A stretch of 64,000 nucleotides of DNA, from contig CALBKX010000004.1 of NCBI GenBank assembly GCA_937895935.1, positions 1-64,000 on the forward strand, given 5' to 3'. A program made the translations under genes and the position numbers. Below, in pieces: positions 1-8,354 of the stretch (the stretch's first letter is position 1; each line of letters begins with the position of its first letter). The notes under the pieces are model-generated. The model had not been told where the DNA came from. It saw only the letters and a list, made by a program, of their open reading frames with translations, and did no database searches. The DNA comes from an uncultured Clostridia bacterium. Lineage in GTDB: Bacteria > Bacillota > Clostridia > Christensenellales > UBA1242.

Positions 1-112
1 AGTTTATATTATCGGAAGTTGTCGGCAAGCAGCCCGAAGGGATATTTGCCAGCAATTGATGTTTATTCAAACTGTGATGCCACGATTTATCGTGGGGTTG
101 CGGTTAGCATCT
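1..112 (+). repeat. Dispersed repeat family A, copy 1
   Basis: The left edge holds a non-coding block whose pieces recur elsewhere. The segment from CGAAGGGAT (35) to TGATGTTTAT matches 58559-58592, and the segment AAACTGTGATGCC...TTGCGGTTAGCATC (69-112) matches 58673-58716 and, on the opposite strand, 1749-1804. Compared with the 58.6 kb copy, this one lacks about 80 bases between the two segments. A short hairpin (CCACGATTTATCGTGG) lies inside. The repeat may continue beyond the window. Its nature is unknown. Confidence 0.6.
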
Positions 113-240
113 AAAATTTGACACGTTCAAATTTTAATATCACATAGTTTAAAAGTATAAATGTTTTCCATATGGATATGCTTTTAGCCGGCGATAAGCA
201 TAGCATTAAGGTTAAAAATTTAGTAGGGGAGTGTTTGATA

Positions 241-459
241 ATGAATTTCTTTAATAATTTATTTGGTGGCAGAGGCGACAAATGTGGCTCTGGAATGGAT
301 TGTTGCACATTGTTATTACTATACATATTAATTTCTCAATGCGGATGCAATTTTAACATTTGCGACATATTTAATAGTGACTTAGTAAAAATATTCTTGC
401 TTATTTATTTACTTTCTTCTTGCTGTGGCTGCAATGATGGTTGTGGTTGCAGAGGCTAA
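241..459 (+). CDS. Small cysteine/glycine-rich membrane-associated protein
   Basis: This is a 72-residue protein. I start it at ATG 241, behind GGGGAG at a good distance, because a longer upstream reading has no ribosome site. It has a short basic N-terminus, a CGSGMDCC cluster, two hydrophobic stretches (about residues 20-32 and 48-60), a central QCGCNFNIC cluster, and a CCGCNDGCGCRG tail. The layout of hydrophobic core plus terminal Cys/Gly clusters resembles short Firmicutes proteins annotated 'chorion class high-cysteine protein', whose function is unknown. The name implies no function. The clustered cysteines could bind metal or form disulfides; that is inference. A terminator follows at 529. 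Confidence 0.6.
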   Translation: MNFFNNLFGGRGDKCGSGMDCCTLLLLYILISQCGCNFNICDIFNSDLVKIFLLIYLLSSCCGCNDGCGCRG

Positions 460-528
460 CATTTAAGTACATATTAAAATTAATTGTAAAAAATTGAAGT
501 ATAAAAATTTCTATATGATTATACAAAA

Positions 529-564
529 ACAAGGCAAAATTTGATTAAATTTTGCCTTGTTTTT
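529..564 (+). terminator. Rho-independent terminator
   Basis: A 14-bp perfect stem (ACAAGGCAAAATTT / AAATTTTGCCTTGT) with a GATT loop is followed by a T run. It ends the Cys-rich gene. A-rich sequence on the left arm could let it work on the minus strand too. Confidence 0.85.
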
Positions 565-620
565 AGTATTGACAAGTGATATGCAGATTTGTTTTAAGTT
601 TTAACAAACATTAAAGTATG

Positions 621-649
621 TTGCATTGAATTGAAATTTGTGATATATC
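621..649 (+). promoter_or_regulatory. Promoter of the NADAR-like gene
   Basis: TTGCAT (621-626), a 17-bp spacer, then TATATC (644-649) preceded by TGA, giving an extended -10. The Shine-Dalgarno AAAGGTG and ATG 666 follow about 16 bases later. Confidence 0.55.
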
Positions 650-665
650 TAAATAAAGGTGTTTT

Positions 666-1308
666 ATGAAAAATTTTATTAAAGAAATCAAAATTAAAAA
701 AGAATTAAAAAGATTTGAAAATTTTAAAAAACAATACAAGTTTAATCAAAAAGAAATAATAGAAAAAAAATAGTGCTTTATTTTGTGATGGGGTTTGTAT
801 TAGAGAAAATAAAGATAATGATTTTATTGGGGAAAGTGAAAATTTTGTAAATGTGGGTTATAAATTACATGATTCTCTTCCTAAAGTGTTGTCTAATTTG
901 TTTCCTTATGAGTTTTATTTCAGGGGTTATAAACTTCATTCCATTGAAAGTTTTTTTCAAGGCATTAAATTTAAAAATAAAAAAGCACAAAGAGAAGTAT
1001 TTAAATTAAGCGGATTGGATTCTAATAATATAAAATCCGCACAAGATTATAACTGGAAAGATGATGGTAAGATATTTTTTATGGGTATACCATATTTGAG
1101 AGATAGTGACGATTATGAATTATTAGTTGATGAATTATATATAAGCTTATTACAAAATCCGTTATATGTTGATTCATTAAAAAAAGTTGGTGACAAATAT
1201 ATTTTGCATGCAATGGGAGAGGTTAACAAAACTGAAACAGTATTTACAAGATTTGAATTTGAAAAAGAATTAAATTGCTTGAAGGAATATTGTATAAAGT
1301 ATAAATAG
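666..1308 (+). pseudogene. NADAR-domain protein, interrupted by a one-base shift at an A8 run
   Basis: A reading frame opens at ATG 666 behind AAAGGTG and stops at TAG 771, immediately after eight A residues (763-770). Removing one A joins it to a frame running to 1308 and gives a protein of about 213 residues. The joined protein reads through FCDGVC and ENFVNVGYKLHDS into LSNLFPYEFYFRGYKLHSIE and FFQGIKF. That matches the NADAR pattern (LSN..P..F...GY...S.E...Q..KF) with its conserved Glu. NADAR proteins are known to remove or hydrolyse ADP-ribose from nucleic acid and related adducts. The part after GTG 853 alone is 151 residues and lacks a ribosome site. The gene could be a pseudogene, phase-variable, expressed by slippage, or the victim of a sequencing error. 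The domain call is fairly firm; the state of the gene is not. Confidence 0.65.
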
Positions 1309-1444
1309 AGATTAATGGATATTGTTTAAAGCAATGAGAAAATAATTACAAAATACGATTGTGAAAAAATTATTTAGTTATAAATGCATTTTTAATAAAA
1401 ATTTAAAAAATAATGAAGTTATCTTAAAATTTTTGTTTTTTAGT

Positions 1445-1486
1445 CAAAGCAAAATCTCTAAAAGGAAATTTTGCTTTGTTTTTTTT
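1445..1486 (+). terminator. Rho-independent terminator
   Basis: CAAAGCAAAAT (1445-1455) pairs with ATTTTGCTTTG (1468-1478), followed by eight T. It lies 137 bases after the NADAR-like gene. Confidence 0.8.
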
Positions 1487-1696
1487 GTTTTTTTCTGTAA
1501 AAATAGTGCAAAAACGACAAAATATCTTAACATAACAATAGTCTTTTTTCACACAATATTTTTGACGAGATAAGGGGGTTATGTATTTTAATGTTGTTTT
1601 AAAACAGTTTTTTTCTTATTTACTTTGTTGTTTTTTAATTTCTTTAAAGTTGCCTAAAACAAATAATGCAAAGTAAATTAAAGTGGTTTAAATTCG

Positions 1697-1725
1697 TTGA
1701 CATTTAATTTGTTATAGTATAAACT
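1697..1725 (+). promoter_or_regulatory. Probable promoter of the large surface protein
   Basis: TTGACA (1697-1702) is followed after 17 bp by TAAACT (1720-1725), or after 15 bp by TATAAA (1718). The same TTGACA/17/TAAACT pair occurs at 18226. It would give a leader of about 170 bases that contains the inverted family-A repeat. Confidence 0.5.
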
Positions 1726-1748
1726 ATGTGATGTTAATTTGTTATTAT

Positions 1749-1804
1749 ATTAACAAATCAGTTTGCAATATGCAAATCCGTAAAAAATAACGGCATCTTA
1801 GTTT
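1749..1804 (-). repeat. Dispersed repeat family A, copy 3 (inverted)
   Basis: On the minus strand this reads AAACTAAGATGCCGTT, then TTTTTTACGGATTTGC, then AACTGATTTGTTAAT. It aligns over about 57 bases with 58673-58730 with small gaps. It sits in the likely leader of the surface-protein gene. Confidence 0.55.
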
Positions 1805-1899
1805 ATAAAATTATGTTGATGTTGACAAATGCCACAAGTAGTGTCTTTATGCTAAAATAAACTTATGTCGTTTAAAAAATATTTTCTTAGGAGAACAAT

Positions 1900-4800
1900 A
1901 TGAAAAAATCAATAAAGAGAACAGCAGCAGCCGTATTAGCAGTAGCAACAACTGCAGGAATTGCAAGTACAACATCTCTTTCTTTAACAAAAACAAGTTT
2001 AAATAACAATAGTAGTTCTGTATTCGCTGAGCCATCTGTGTTGGCAGAACGCAACACTTTAAACATCTCTAAATATAAAAAAGTTGTTAGTTTATATGGT
2101 AGATTTGAATTACCTACTGTTGAATTTGTAAATGATGCAGGAACAACTACTGCAATCACTCAGTTCAAAGTAACAACTCCTATAGGCGAAACTTTTGACC
2201 AAAATGATGCAAGAATAACTTCTAATGGCTTTGATGTTGATTCTATTGGAACATATACTATTGCATATGAACAAGGTGATTATAAAGGCGAAGTTACTTT
2301 TGAAGTAGAAACATCTAATTATAGTGTTTCTTTAAGAGAAAACACTTCAAATTTGTTGCCTAAAAAAGTTGCAATCAAAAACGAAGATGGCACTGCATTC
2401 ACTAAAGTTTTCAATGTGCCTACTTTTGAAGTTATTGATGAAAATGGAGATGTTGTTGATCAAAACAATTTAATTGTTGAAATTAAACTTACTAAACCTG
2501 ATTTTAGTACAGTTGATATTTCTAGTACTAAAACTGTTGTTTTTGACGACACCAACGCTATTCAAGAAGGCAATTATATTGTAACTTATAAAGTATATAG
2601 CAAAAAAGGTGAAGAAAAAGGCGAGTATTTGTGTGAAACTTCAACTGAATTTAGAGCCGTAACTGAAGATGTTTACAATAATAAATATGATTTAACATTA
2701 GTTTACGGAAGTGAACTTCCTACAACTGTAAACATAGGAAAAACAGTTGAACTCCCAACAATCACAGCAAAAAATGGTTCAGAAGTTGTGCCTACTTTCT
2801 TTACTGTAAAAGTTTACAAAAATAAAGGCGAACAAAGAACACTTATTAATGAAACAGATGTTATTGAAGGAACAGACAAAAAAATTATCACAAAAAATGA
2901 TAAAGGGGTTTATGAATTCACTGCAGATGAAATTGGTGCATATTACAGAGTAGAATACACCGTTGAAGATGCTTTGGGTAATAAAAAAGAAACTCAATTT
3001 AACATTACAAATGTTGTTGACACTGAAAATCCAACTCCACTTGTTGTGGACGCATATACAGTTCAAGACGGCAAAGTTGTTGATGCTGACAAGGTTGTTG
3101 ATAAAGCATATGATTTAAAATCTATGTTTGGCACAGAAGATGTTGTAATTAAAGCAATTTATGGACAAGACCTTGGAACATTTAATTATTCAGGCTTTAC
3201 TTTTGAAAGAAAAATTGAAAACTCATCTGGTCAAGTTGTTTACTCTAACAATAATAAAGAAGATGCTGGTAAAAACCTTGTGTTTAACCATAGTGAAACA
3301 GCGCCTGAACTTGATTCAACAAAAAATATTGTTGTTGATAAAAAATTATCAGACGGTTACTATTATGTTTACTATATTGTAACAGATGCAAATGGCAAAA
3401 CTGCTCAAGTTGGATATAAATTTACAATCCAAAGCAATTTTGACTGGACTGATAGTACAACATTAAAAGAAATTAAACCAACTGTAACATTCAATGACAC
3501 TTTCTATTCTTCAGTTGACCTTGGTGAAAAGATTGAATTTAGTAAAGTTACTTTTACCGATGAAAAAGACGAAAGATTAGACACAAGTGTTTACTATACT
3601 TACACAGTTGGTGGCGTAGAAGGCGACAAACAAACATTAGAACTTGATTCTAATGATAAATATACAATAAACACTAAACAAGCTCCTACTAATGCCGAAA
3701 AAGTTACTATTTATGCTAAAGCCATAAATGACGGCGGAAAAGAAACAATTGAAAAAAGAGAAATTGTTTTAAAATCAGAAATTTTGGGCACTTCTGTTCC
3801 AAAAATTGTTGAAATTGATGATGCAGGCTATTCATATTCTTATGTTCAAAATAAAATTATCACTATTCCAACAATGAAATTTACTGATGGAACTGATTCA
3901 GTGGATTCTTTAAATGCAAGAGTTTCAATTAAATGTACAGATGCAGATGGCAATGTTACTGATGTTCCTGCAAATGATCCTTGTTCTTTTAAAGTTGGTG
4001 GATATTTCATTTATTCTAACACTAAATTTGTTGCAAGCAAGGCAGGTGAATATTTAGTAAGTGTTAGGGTTACAGATGCTGCTGGAAATACAACAATCAA
4101 ATTCTTAAAGTATACAGTTACAGATGCTGGTTATGCAGGAAATTTACGTTTTGCTAATTTACCTAATGATGAATTAGAAACTATTTCACTTGGTGATAAA
4201 TATAAATTATATGCGGCAACAATCACAGGTACAAACAGTGATAAGTACGATTATTATGTAATGTGTACTAAAGCTGCTGGCGACTATGAATTGTCTAATA
4301 GTGAATTTAGACCATTGGCAATTGGTGAATATGAAATTAAATATGTAATGTATAATAAATCAAATATTAATGATATTGTAACTGACCAATCAATCACATT
4401 AAAATTCAATGTAAAAGATGAGGTTGGTCCAGAAATCAATGTAAACTGGGAAACTGAAGCAGTTAAAGCACCTAATGCTACAGAAACTGATAAAACAAAA
4501 CAAAGTATTTTACCTGCTTACGAAAAAGGTACAACTATTTTAATTCCAAAATTCTCTGCTAGTGATTTATCTGGTATAGATGTTGAAAAATCAATGATTG
4601 AAATTAAAACTACAAGTGGCTCTAAGTACAGCACTTCAACAAAAATCAAATACAAAGATATGGTTGAAAAGTACAATAGAGGTCTTGCTGGTGAAACAAA
4701 TCAAACTATGTTCTACACATTTGATTATGATGCAGAATATAACATCATTTACACTGCTTATGATAAAAATGGCAATGCTACAACAAAAACTTTCTCAATT

Positions 4801-5265
4801 AAAATTGGGGACTTAATTCCTCCAACATTAACTGTTAAAGATGAAATTGTTAACACTACTTATAAAGCTGGACAAACTTTAACAATTGACCTTGCTGATA
4901 CTAAAAATTATATAACAGTTAAAGACAACAAAGATGGTATATCAAAAAATGATGTAAAAGTTAAATTAACTCTTAATGGTACTGTAATTAAAAACACAAA
5001 TACTGGTGATGATTCAGAAACTAAATATATATTTAATTTAGAAGATGCTGGTGAGTATTCTCTTGAATTTACAGTTACTGATGAAGCGGGTTGGTCAACA
5101 ACAGTTACTAAAACTTTCTCAATTCAAGATAGTTCAAAAGAGGCAAAAACAAGCACTGAAATAATTGGAACAGTATTAATTGTTGCTTCAGTTGTTGTTT
5201 TAGCAGGTGTTATAGTTTACTTCATAATTTCTAAAAAGAAAATGGATAAACTTTACAAAGGTTAA
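1900..5265 (+). CDS. Large Ig-like-repeat surface protein with C-terminal membrane anchor
   Basis: This 1121-residue protein starts at ATG 1900 behind AGGAGAACAAT. It has a signal peptide (basic MKKSIKR, then an Ala-rich core to about residue 28). The body is a series of beta-sandwich-like modules ending in motifs such as GEYLVSVRVTDAAGN, AYDKNGNATTKTFSIKIGD and GEYSLEFTVTDEAG, typical of bacterial Ig-like/HYR-type repeats. A hydrophobic segment at about residues 1088-1108 is followed by the basic tail KKKMDKLYKG. There is no LPXTG motif, so anchoring is by a membrane helix rather than sortase. It is probably an exported adhesin or envelope protein; the ligand cannot be told. The gene stands alone between its own promoter and a terminator. 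It is rich in Lys, Asp and Thr and almost free of Cys. Confidence 0.8.
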   Translation: MKKSIKRTAAAVLAVATTAGIASTTSLSLTKTSLNNNSSSVFAEPSVLAERNTLNISKYKKVVSLYGRFELPTVEFVNDAGTTTAITQFKVTTPIGETFDQNDARITSNGFDVDSIGTYTIAYEQGDYKGEVTFEVETSNYSVSLRENTSNLLPKKVAIKNEDGTAFTKVFNVPTFEVIDENGDVVDQNNLIVEIKLTKPDFSTVDISSTKTVVFDDTNAIQEGNYIVTYKVYSKKGEEKGEYLCETSTEFRAVTEDVYNNKYDLTLVYGSELPTTVNIGKTVELPTITAKNGSEVVPTFFTVKVYKNKGEQRTLINETDVIEGTDKKIITKNDKGVYEFTADEIGAYYRVEYTVEDALGNKKETQFNITNVVDTENPTPLVVDAYTVQDGKVVDADKVVDKAYDLKSMFGTEDVVIKAIYGQDLGTFNYSGFTFERKIENSSGQVVYSNNNKEDAGKNLVFNHSETAPELDSTKNIVVDKKLSDGYYYVYYIVTDANGKTAQVGYKFTIQSNFDWTDSTTLKEIKPTVTFNDTFYSSVDLGEKIEFSKVTFTDEKDERLDTSVYYTYTVGGVEGDKQTLELDSNDKYTINTKQAPTNAEKVTIYAKAINDGGKETIEKREIVLKSEILGTSVPKIVEIDDAGYSYSYVQNKIITIPTMKFTDGTDSVDSLNARVSIKCTDADGNVTDVPANDPCSFKVGGYFIYSNTKFVASKAGEYLVSVRVTDAAGNTTIKFLKYTVTDAGYAGNLRFANLPNDELETISLGDKYKLYAATITGTNSDKYDYYVMCTKAAGDYELSNSEFRPLAIGEYEIKYVMYNKSNINDIVTDQSITLKFNVKDEVGPEINVNWETEAVKAPNATETDKTKQSILPAYEKGTTILIPKFSASDLSGIDVEKSMIEIKTTSGSKYSTSTKIKYKDMVEKYNRGLAGETNQTMFYTFDYDAEYNIIYTAYDKNGNATTKTFSIKIGDLIPPTLTVKDEIVNTTYKAGQTLTIDLADTKNYITVKDNKDGISKNDVKVKLTLNGTVIKNTNTGDDSETKYIFNLEDAGEYSLEFTVTDEAGWSTTVTKTFSIQDSSKEAKTSTEIIGTVLIVASVVVLAGVIVYFIISKKKMDKLYKG

Positions 5266-5284
5266 TACAAAATTTGACAAATAA

Positions 5285-5313
5285 AATTCCAGTTTTACTA
5301 CTGGAATTTTTTT
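5285..5313 (+). terminator. Rho-independent terminator
   Basis: AATTCCAGT (5285-5293) pairs with ACTGGAATT (5300-5308) and runs into seven T. The last T residues start the -35 box of the next promoter. Confidence 0.85.
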
Positions 5314-5340
5314 GATTAATTTTTTATTTTTTGATATTAT
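5312..5340 (+). promoter_or_regulatory. Leaderless promoter
   Basis: TTGATT (5312-5317), 17-bp spacer, TATTAT (5335-5340). Only six bases separate the -10 from ATG 5347, so transcription should begin at or next to the start codon. No Shine-Dalgarno is present. Confidence 0.6.
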
Positions 5341-5346
5341 ATACAT

Positions 5347-5853
5347 ATGAAGAGTAATATTGTCCTAGTTGGACTTGATTATATTTTTGTTAAAAAAATG
5401 GCAGATAATTTATCTGCTAGTTTAGATATGTTCTATCTAGACATTGAGGATTTAATAAGGTATAATTTTAAAGACGAGGAAGATACTATTTCAAAGGTAG
5501 GCTATGATTATTACAATAAACAGATTAAAAAACTTGTATTTAGTGCAAGCACTTATGAAAATACAATTATAAATTGTCCTTATGATTTATTATTAAATAA
5601 TGAAATTTGGCAAAAATTAAAACAATCAGCTACAATAGTTTTTGTTGACATCCCTAAAGCGATATTGACAAAATTAAATGATAATTATCCTACTACGCAA
5701 AAAATAGAAGTTCAATTGTTAACTTATAAGGAATTAACTAAAGAAATTAAATCAAAAGCTGACCTTTTTGTAAATTATAGTGGAGAAGATTTAAATGCTT
5801 TCATATATATTTTAAAGGATGCACTTTTAAAATATATGCAAAATTTGTGCTAA
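5347..5853 (+). CDS. Shikimate-kinase-like protein without a P-loop
   Basis: This 168-residue protein begins like shikimate kinase: a strand (NIVLVGL), a helix (KKMADNLSASLDM) and the Asp-containing FYLDIEDLIRYNF that corresponds to the kinase's D-T-D region. Where shikimate kinase has the Walker A loop (GxxGxGKT), this protein has only GLDYIFVKK, so ATP binding in the usual way is unlikely. The rest (IINCPYDLLLNN, ATIVFVDIPKAIL) keeps the alternating strand/helix pattern of a P-loop kinase fold. I infer a degenerate, non-catalytic member of unknown role. It has its own leaderless promoter and does not sit with aromatic-biosynthesis genes. Confidence 0.45.
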   Translation: MKSNIVLVGLDYIFVKKMADNLSASLDMFYLDIEDLIRYNFKDEEDTISKVGYDYYNKQIKKLVFSASTYENTIINCPYDLLLNNEIWQKLKQSATIVFVDIPKAILTKLNDNYPTTQKIEVQLLTYKELTKEIKSKADLFVNYSGEDLNAFIYILKDALLKYMQNLC

Positions 5854-5880
5854 ATGTGTTTAAATTCAAACTATAGGAAG

Positions 5881-5940
5881 CAAATTTTGAAAAGAGTTCA
5901 AAATTTATGCTAACGCGTTTGCAAAAATGAAATTTTGCGC
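5881..5940 (+). repeat. Dispersed repeat family B, copy 1
   Basis: AAATTTTGAAAAGAG, then TTCAAAATTTATGCTAACGC and TTTGCAAAA match 37457-37500 (about 31 of the first 35 bases). It lies between the kinase-like gene and transketolase. The second copy lies between the COG0523 gene and rplM. Confidence 0.55.
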
Positions 5941-6065
5941 TTCCTCGTTTGAATGGACAATAGTTTTGCTTGAAAATGACTGTGTCAATTCCAGACAAAA
6001 CTTCCGATAATAAGAACATCTTTATTTTTGTGAAAGATGTTATTAAATTTTAATTGGAGAGAACT

Positions 6066-8024
6066 ATGAATATAAATCAAAAATGTATAAACGAATTAAG
6101 GCTAATGAGTGCAAGTATAATTTCACACGCAAAATCCGGACACACTGGGTCTAGTGTAGGAGCTGTGCCTATTTTATTTGCTTTGTTTAAAGACCATTAT
6201 TTTTATAATCCCAATGATAGTGAATTTTTTGCACGTGACAGATTTGTTTTGTCCGCTGGACACGTAAGTGCATTATATTATAGTTTATTAAACTTATTTA
6301 GTATGGGTGTAAGTGACGAAGATTTAGAAAAGTTTAGAAAATATGGGTCAAACACACCTGGACATCCAGAATACAAAAAAACTAAGTTTGTTGAGGCTAG
6401 TACTGGGCCTTTAGGTCAAGGAGTCGCAAATGCAGTTGGTATGGCTATTGGGCAAACAATGGTCGGGGCGAGATTTAATGCTCAAAAAGCAAACATCATT
6501 GACAGTTTCACATATTGTTATTGTGGTGATGGTTGTTTGCAAGAAGGTGTCGCACAAGAAGCATGCAGTTTGGCAGGCACTTTAAAGTTAAAAAAATTAA
6601 TTTTACTTTATGATGCAAACAATATTACAATTGACGGAAAACTTTCAATTTCAAATACAGAAAATGTTGCTAAAAAGTTTAAAGCAATGAATTGGAATGT
6701 TATAAAAGTAAAAAACGCCAATAGTTATTTTAATTGCACAAGAGCAATTGCAAAAGCTAAACATTCATCTAAACCTACAATTATAATCTTTAACACAACA
6801 ATAGGTTATGGAACTGCTTATGAAGGAAGTGAAAAAATTCATGGTTTACCTCTTTCTGACAAGGAACTTATTGAATACAAAAATGACCTTTTAATGCCTA
6901 ACTTCACAAAATTTTCAAAAGAAGTAAAAGACTATTGCTTTAGATCAGTTAGATACAACAAAATATATCTTGAAAAATGGAAACGTATGTATTGCCTTTA
7001 TGAACAAACGCATCCAGAACTTTGTAGGCAATTTGAAAGTTTTATAGGCGAAAAAGAAATAGATGTTTTAAAACTTTTAAAAAATGACATTTTAGAGGAG
7101 AGTTTAAGTAGTAGAGAAGCCAGTGGCCTTATTTTAAAAGAATTAATGAATAAACTTCCACGTTTTGTAGGCGGAACTGCTGACCTTGCTCCTTCAGTTA
7201 AAGCGTATGTACAAGAAGCGGGAGATTACAGTTTTACAAATCAAAGAGGAAAGAATATACATTTTGGAATACGTGAGCATGCAATGGGGGCAATTTGCAA
7301 TGGGTTAAGTTTATATTTGAAAGGACCCGTATTTTGTTCAACATTTTTGGCTTTTTCAAACTATATGTTGCCACCAATTAGAATGAGCGCTTTAATGAGT
7401 TTGCCTGTTCTTTATCTCTTTTCACACGATAGTTATAAGATTGGAGAAGATGGACCTACTCATCAACCTATTGAACAACTTGGACAACTAAGATTAATTC
7501 CTAATTTAAACGTATTTAGGCCAGCTGACACAAATGAACTTTTAAATTGTTATAAATTGGCATTATCATATGAAATGCCAAGTGCATTTGCGTTAACAAG
7601 GCAAAATTTAAATTGTGTAACTCTTGGTGCAAAAAACATATTAAAAGGTGGCTATGTTCTTTCTGGGACAAAAGGTGATGTTACAATTCTTTCAAGTGGA
7701 AGCGAAGTAAGTTTAGCTCTTGATGTAGCAAAAGAACTAAAACAACAAGGAATAAAATGCGAAGTTTGTTCTTTCCCTTGTTTGAATATATTTGATAAAC
7801 AATCGGAAAGTTATAAAAAATCCGTTCTTGAAGGTTCAAAACACAAGGTTGTCATTGAAGCATCAAATGATAATTCGTGGTACAAATATTTAAGCGATAA
7901 CGATTTATTTGTTGGCGTTAATCAATTTGGTGTAAGTGCAAATGAACAGGATTTGGATAAACATTTTGGATTTACTATTAGCAATATTACTAAAAAAATA
8001 AAAAATTTGGTTAAAAAATTATAA
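6066..8024 (+). CDS. tkt: Transketolase
   Basis: This 652-residue enzyme moves two-carbon units between sugar phosphates in the non-oxidative pentose phosphate pathway, using thiamine diphosphate. The start is ATG 6066 because GGAGAG lies just before it; a TTG 12 bases upstream falls on that ribosome site. Visible motifs: GHTGSSVGAVP near the N-terminus, GPLGQGVANAVGMAIG, the thiamine diphosphate site GDGCLQEG...DANNITIDG, the pyrimidine-domain FGIREHAMGA with its Glu, and HDSYKIGEDGPTHQPIEQL. All three transketolase domains are present at normal length. It appears monocistronic, with a hairpin (AACATCTT/AAGATGTT-like, about 6015-6041) just upstream and a terminator at 8106. Confidence 0.95.
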   Translation: MNINQKCINELRLMSASIISHAKSGHTGSSVGAVPILFALFKDHYFYNPNDSEFFARDRFVLSAGHVSALYYSLLNLFSMGVSDEDLEKFRKYGSNTPGHPEYKKTKFVEASTGPLGQGVANAVGMAIGQTMVGARFNAQKANIIDSFTYCYCGDGCLQEGVAQEACSLAGTLKLKKLILLYDANNITIDGKLSISNTENVAKKFKAMNWNVIKVKNANSYFNCTRAIAKAKHSSKPTIIIFNTTIGYGTAYEGSEKIHGLPLSDKELIEYKNDLLMPNFTKFSKEVKDYCFRSVRYNKIYLEKWKRMYCLYEQTHPELCRQFESFIGEKEIDVLKLLKNDILEESLSSREASGLILKELMNKLPRFVGGTADLAPSVKAYVQEAGDYSFTNQRGKNIHFGIREHAMGAICNGLSLYLKGPVFCSTFLAFSNYMLPPIRMSALMSLPVLYLFSHDSYKIGEDGPTHQPIEQLGQLRLIPNLNVFRPADTNELLNCYKLALSYEMPSAFALTRQNLNCVTLGAKNILKGGYVLSGTKGDVTILSSGSEVSLALDVAKELKQQGIKCEVCSFPCLNIFDKQSESYKKSVLEGSKHKVVIEASNDNSWYKYLSDNDLFVGVNQFGVSANEQDLDKHFGFTISNITKKIKNLVKKL

Positions 8025-8354
8025 TTTTATGAATATTTTTACAATTTTTACACAAATTATGTATGGAAAAGAAAAAAATGATTAATAATTTCTTATTCCT
8101 AGAGCAAAAAGCAAGTGATTTGTTTACTTGCTTTTTTTGCATTTTTTAAAAAATCTATTTTAGATTTTACAATAAAGTGGTATACTTAATTATGGTAAAA
8201 ATTAAAAAAAGAAAATTATTAAAAAACAATTTTGTGTTATAAAAGCACAGTTAAAATTTTTGTACTTTTTAGTAGAAACAGCCATTTTGCGGGAAATTAA
8301 ATTAAAAAGTAAATTTTTAAAGGAAATGCAAAGTTTTGCCTTGAGGTAAATGAT
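8025..8354. other. Intergenic region upstream of uvrA
   Basis: Apart from the terminator at 8106-8138 this 330-base stretch is A+T-rich. A TTTACA at 8166 is the best -35 candidate but has no well-placed -10. No clear LexA/SOS operator was seen, although uvrA is SOS-controlled in many bacteria. Confidence 0.4.
8106..8138 (+). terminator. Rho-independent terminator after transketolase
   Basis: AAGCAAGT and ACTTGCTT pair around a short loop, followed by seven T. Confidence 0.8.

Larger units (their letters stand above)
1309..1899. other. Intergenic region without a convincing gene
   Basis: This 590-base stretch holds a terminator (1445-1486), an inverted copy of repeat family A (1749-1804) and a likely promoter (1697-1725). 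A 31-codon hydrophobic ORF at 1581-1676 has AAGGGGG only two bases before its ATG, which is too close, so I do not call it. The rest is A+T-rich with no recognisable feature. Confidence 0.6.

Noticed and set aside
1361..1573. 70-codon reading frame, Phe/Lys-rich
   Set aside because: It spans a terminator, has no ribosome site, and its composition is that of A+T-rich non-coding DNA.
1581..1676. 31-codon hydrophobic ORF
   Set aside because: The purine-rich site is only two bases from the ATG and no promoter or conservation can be shown.
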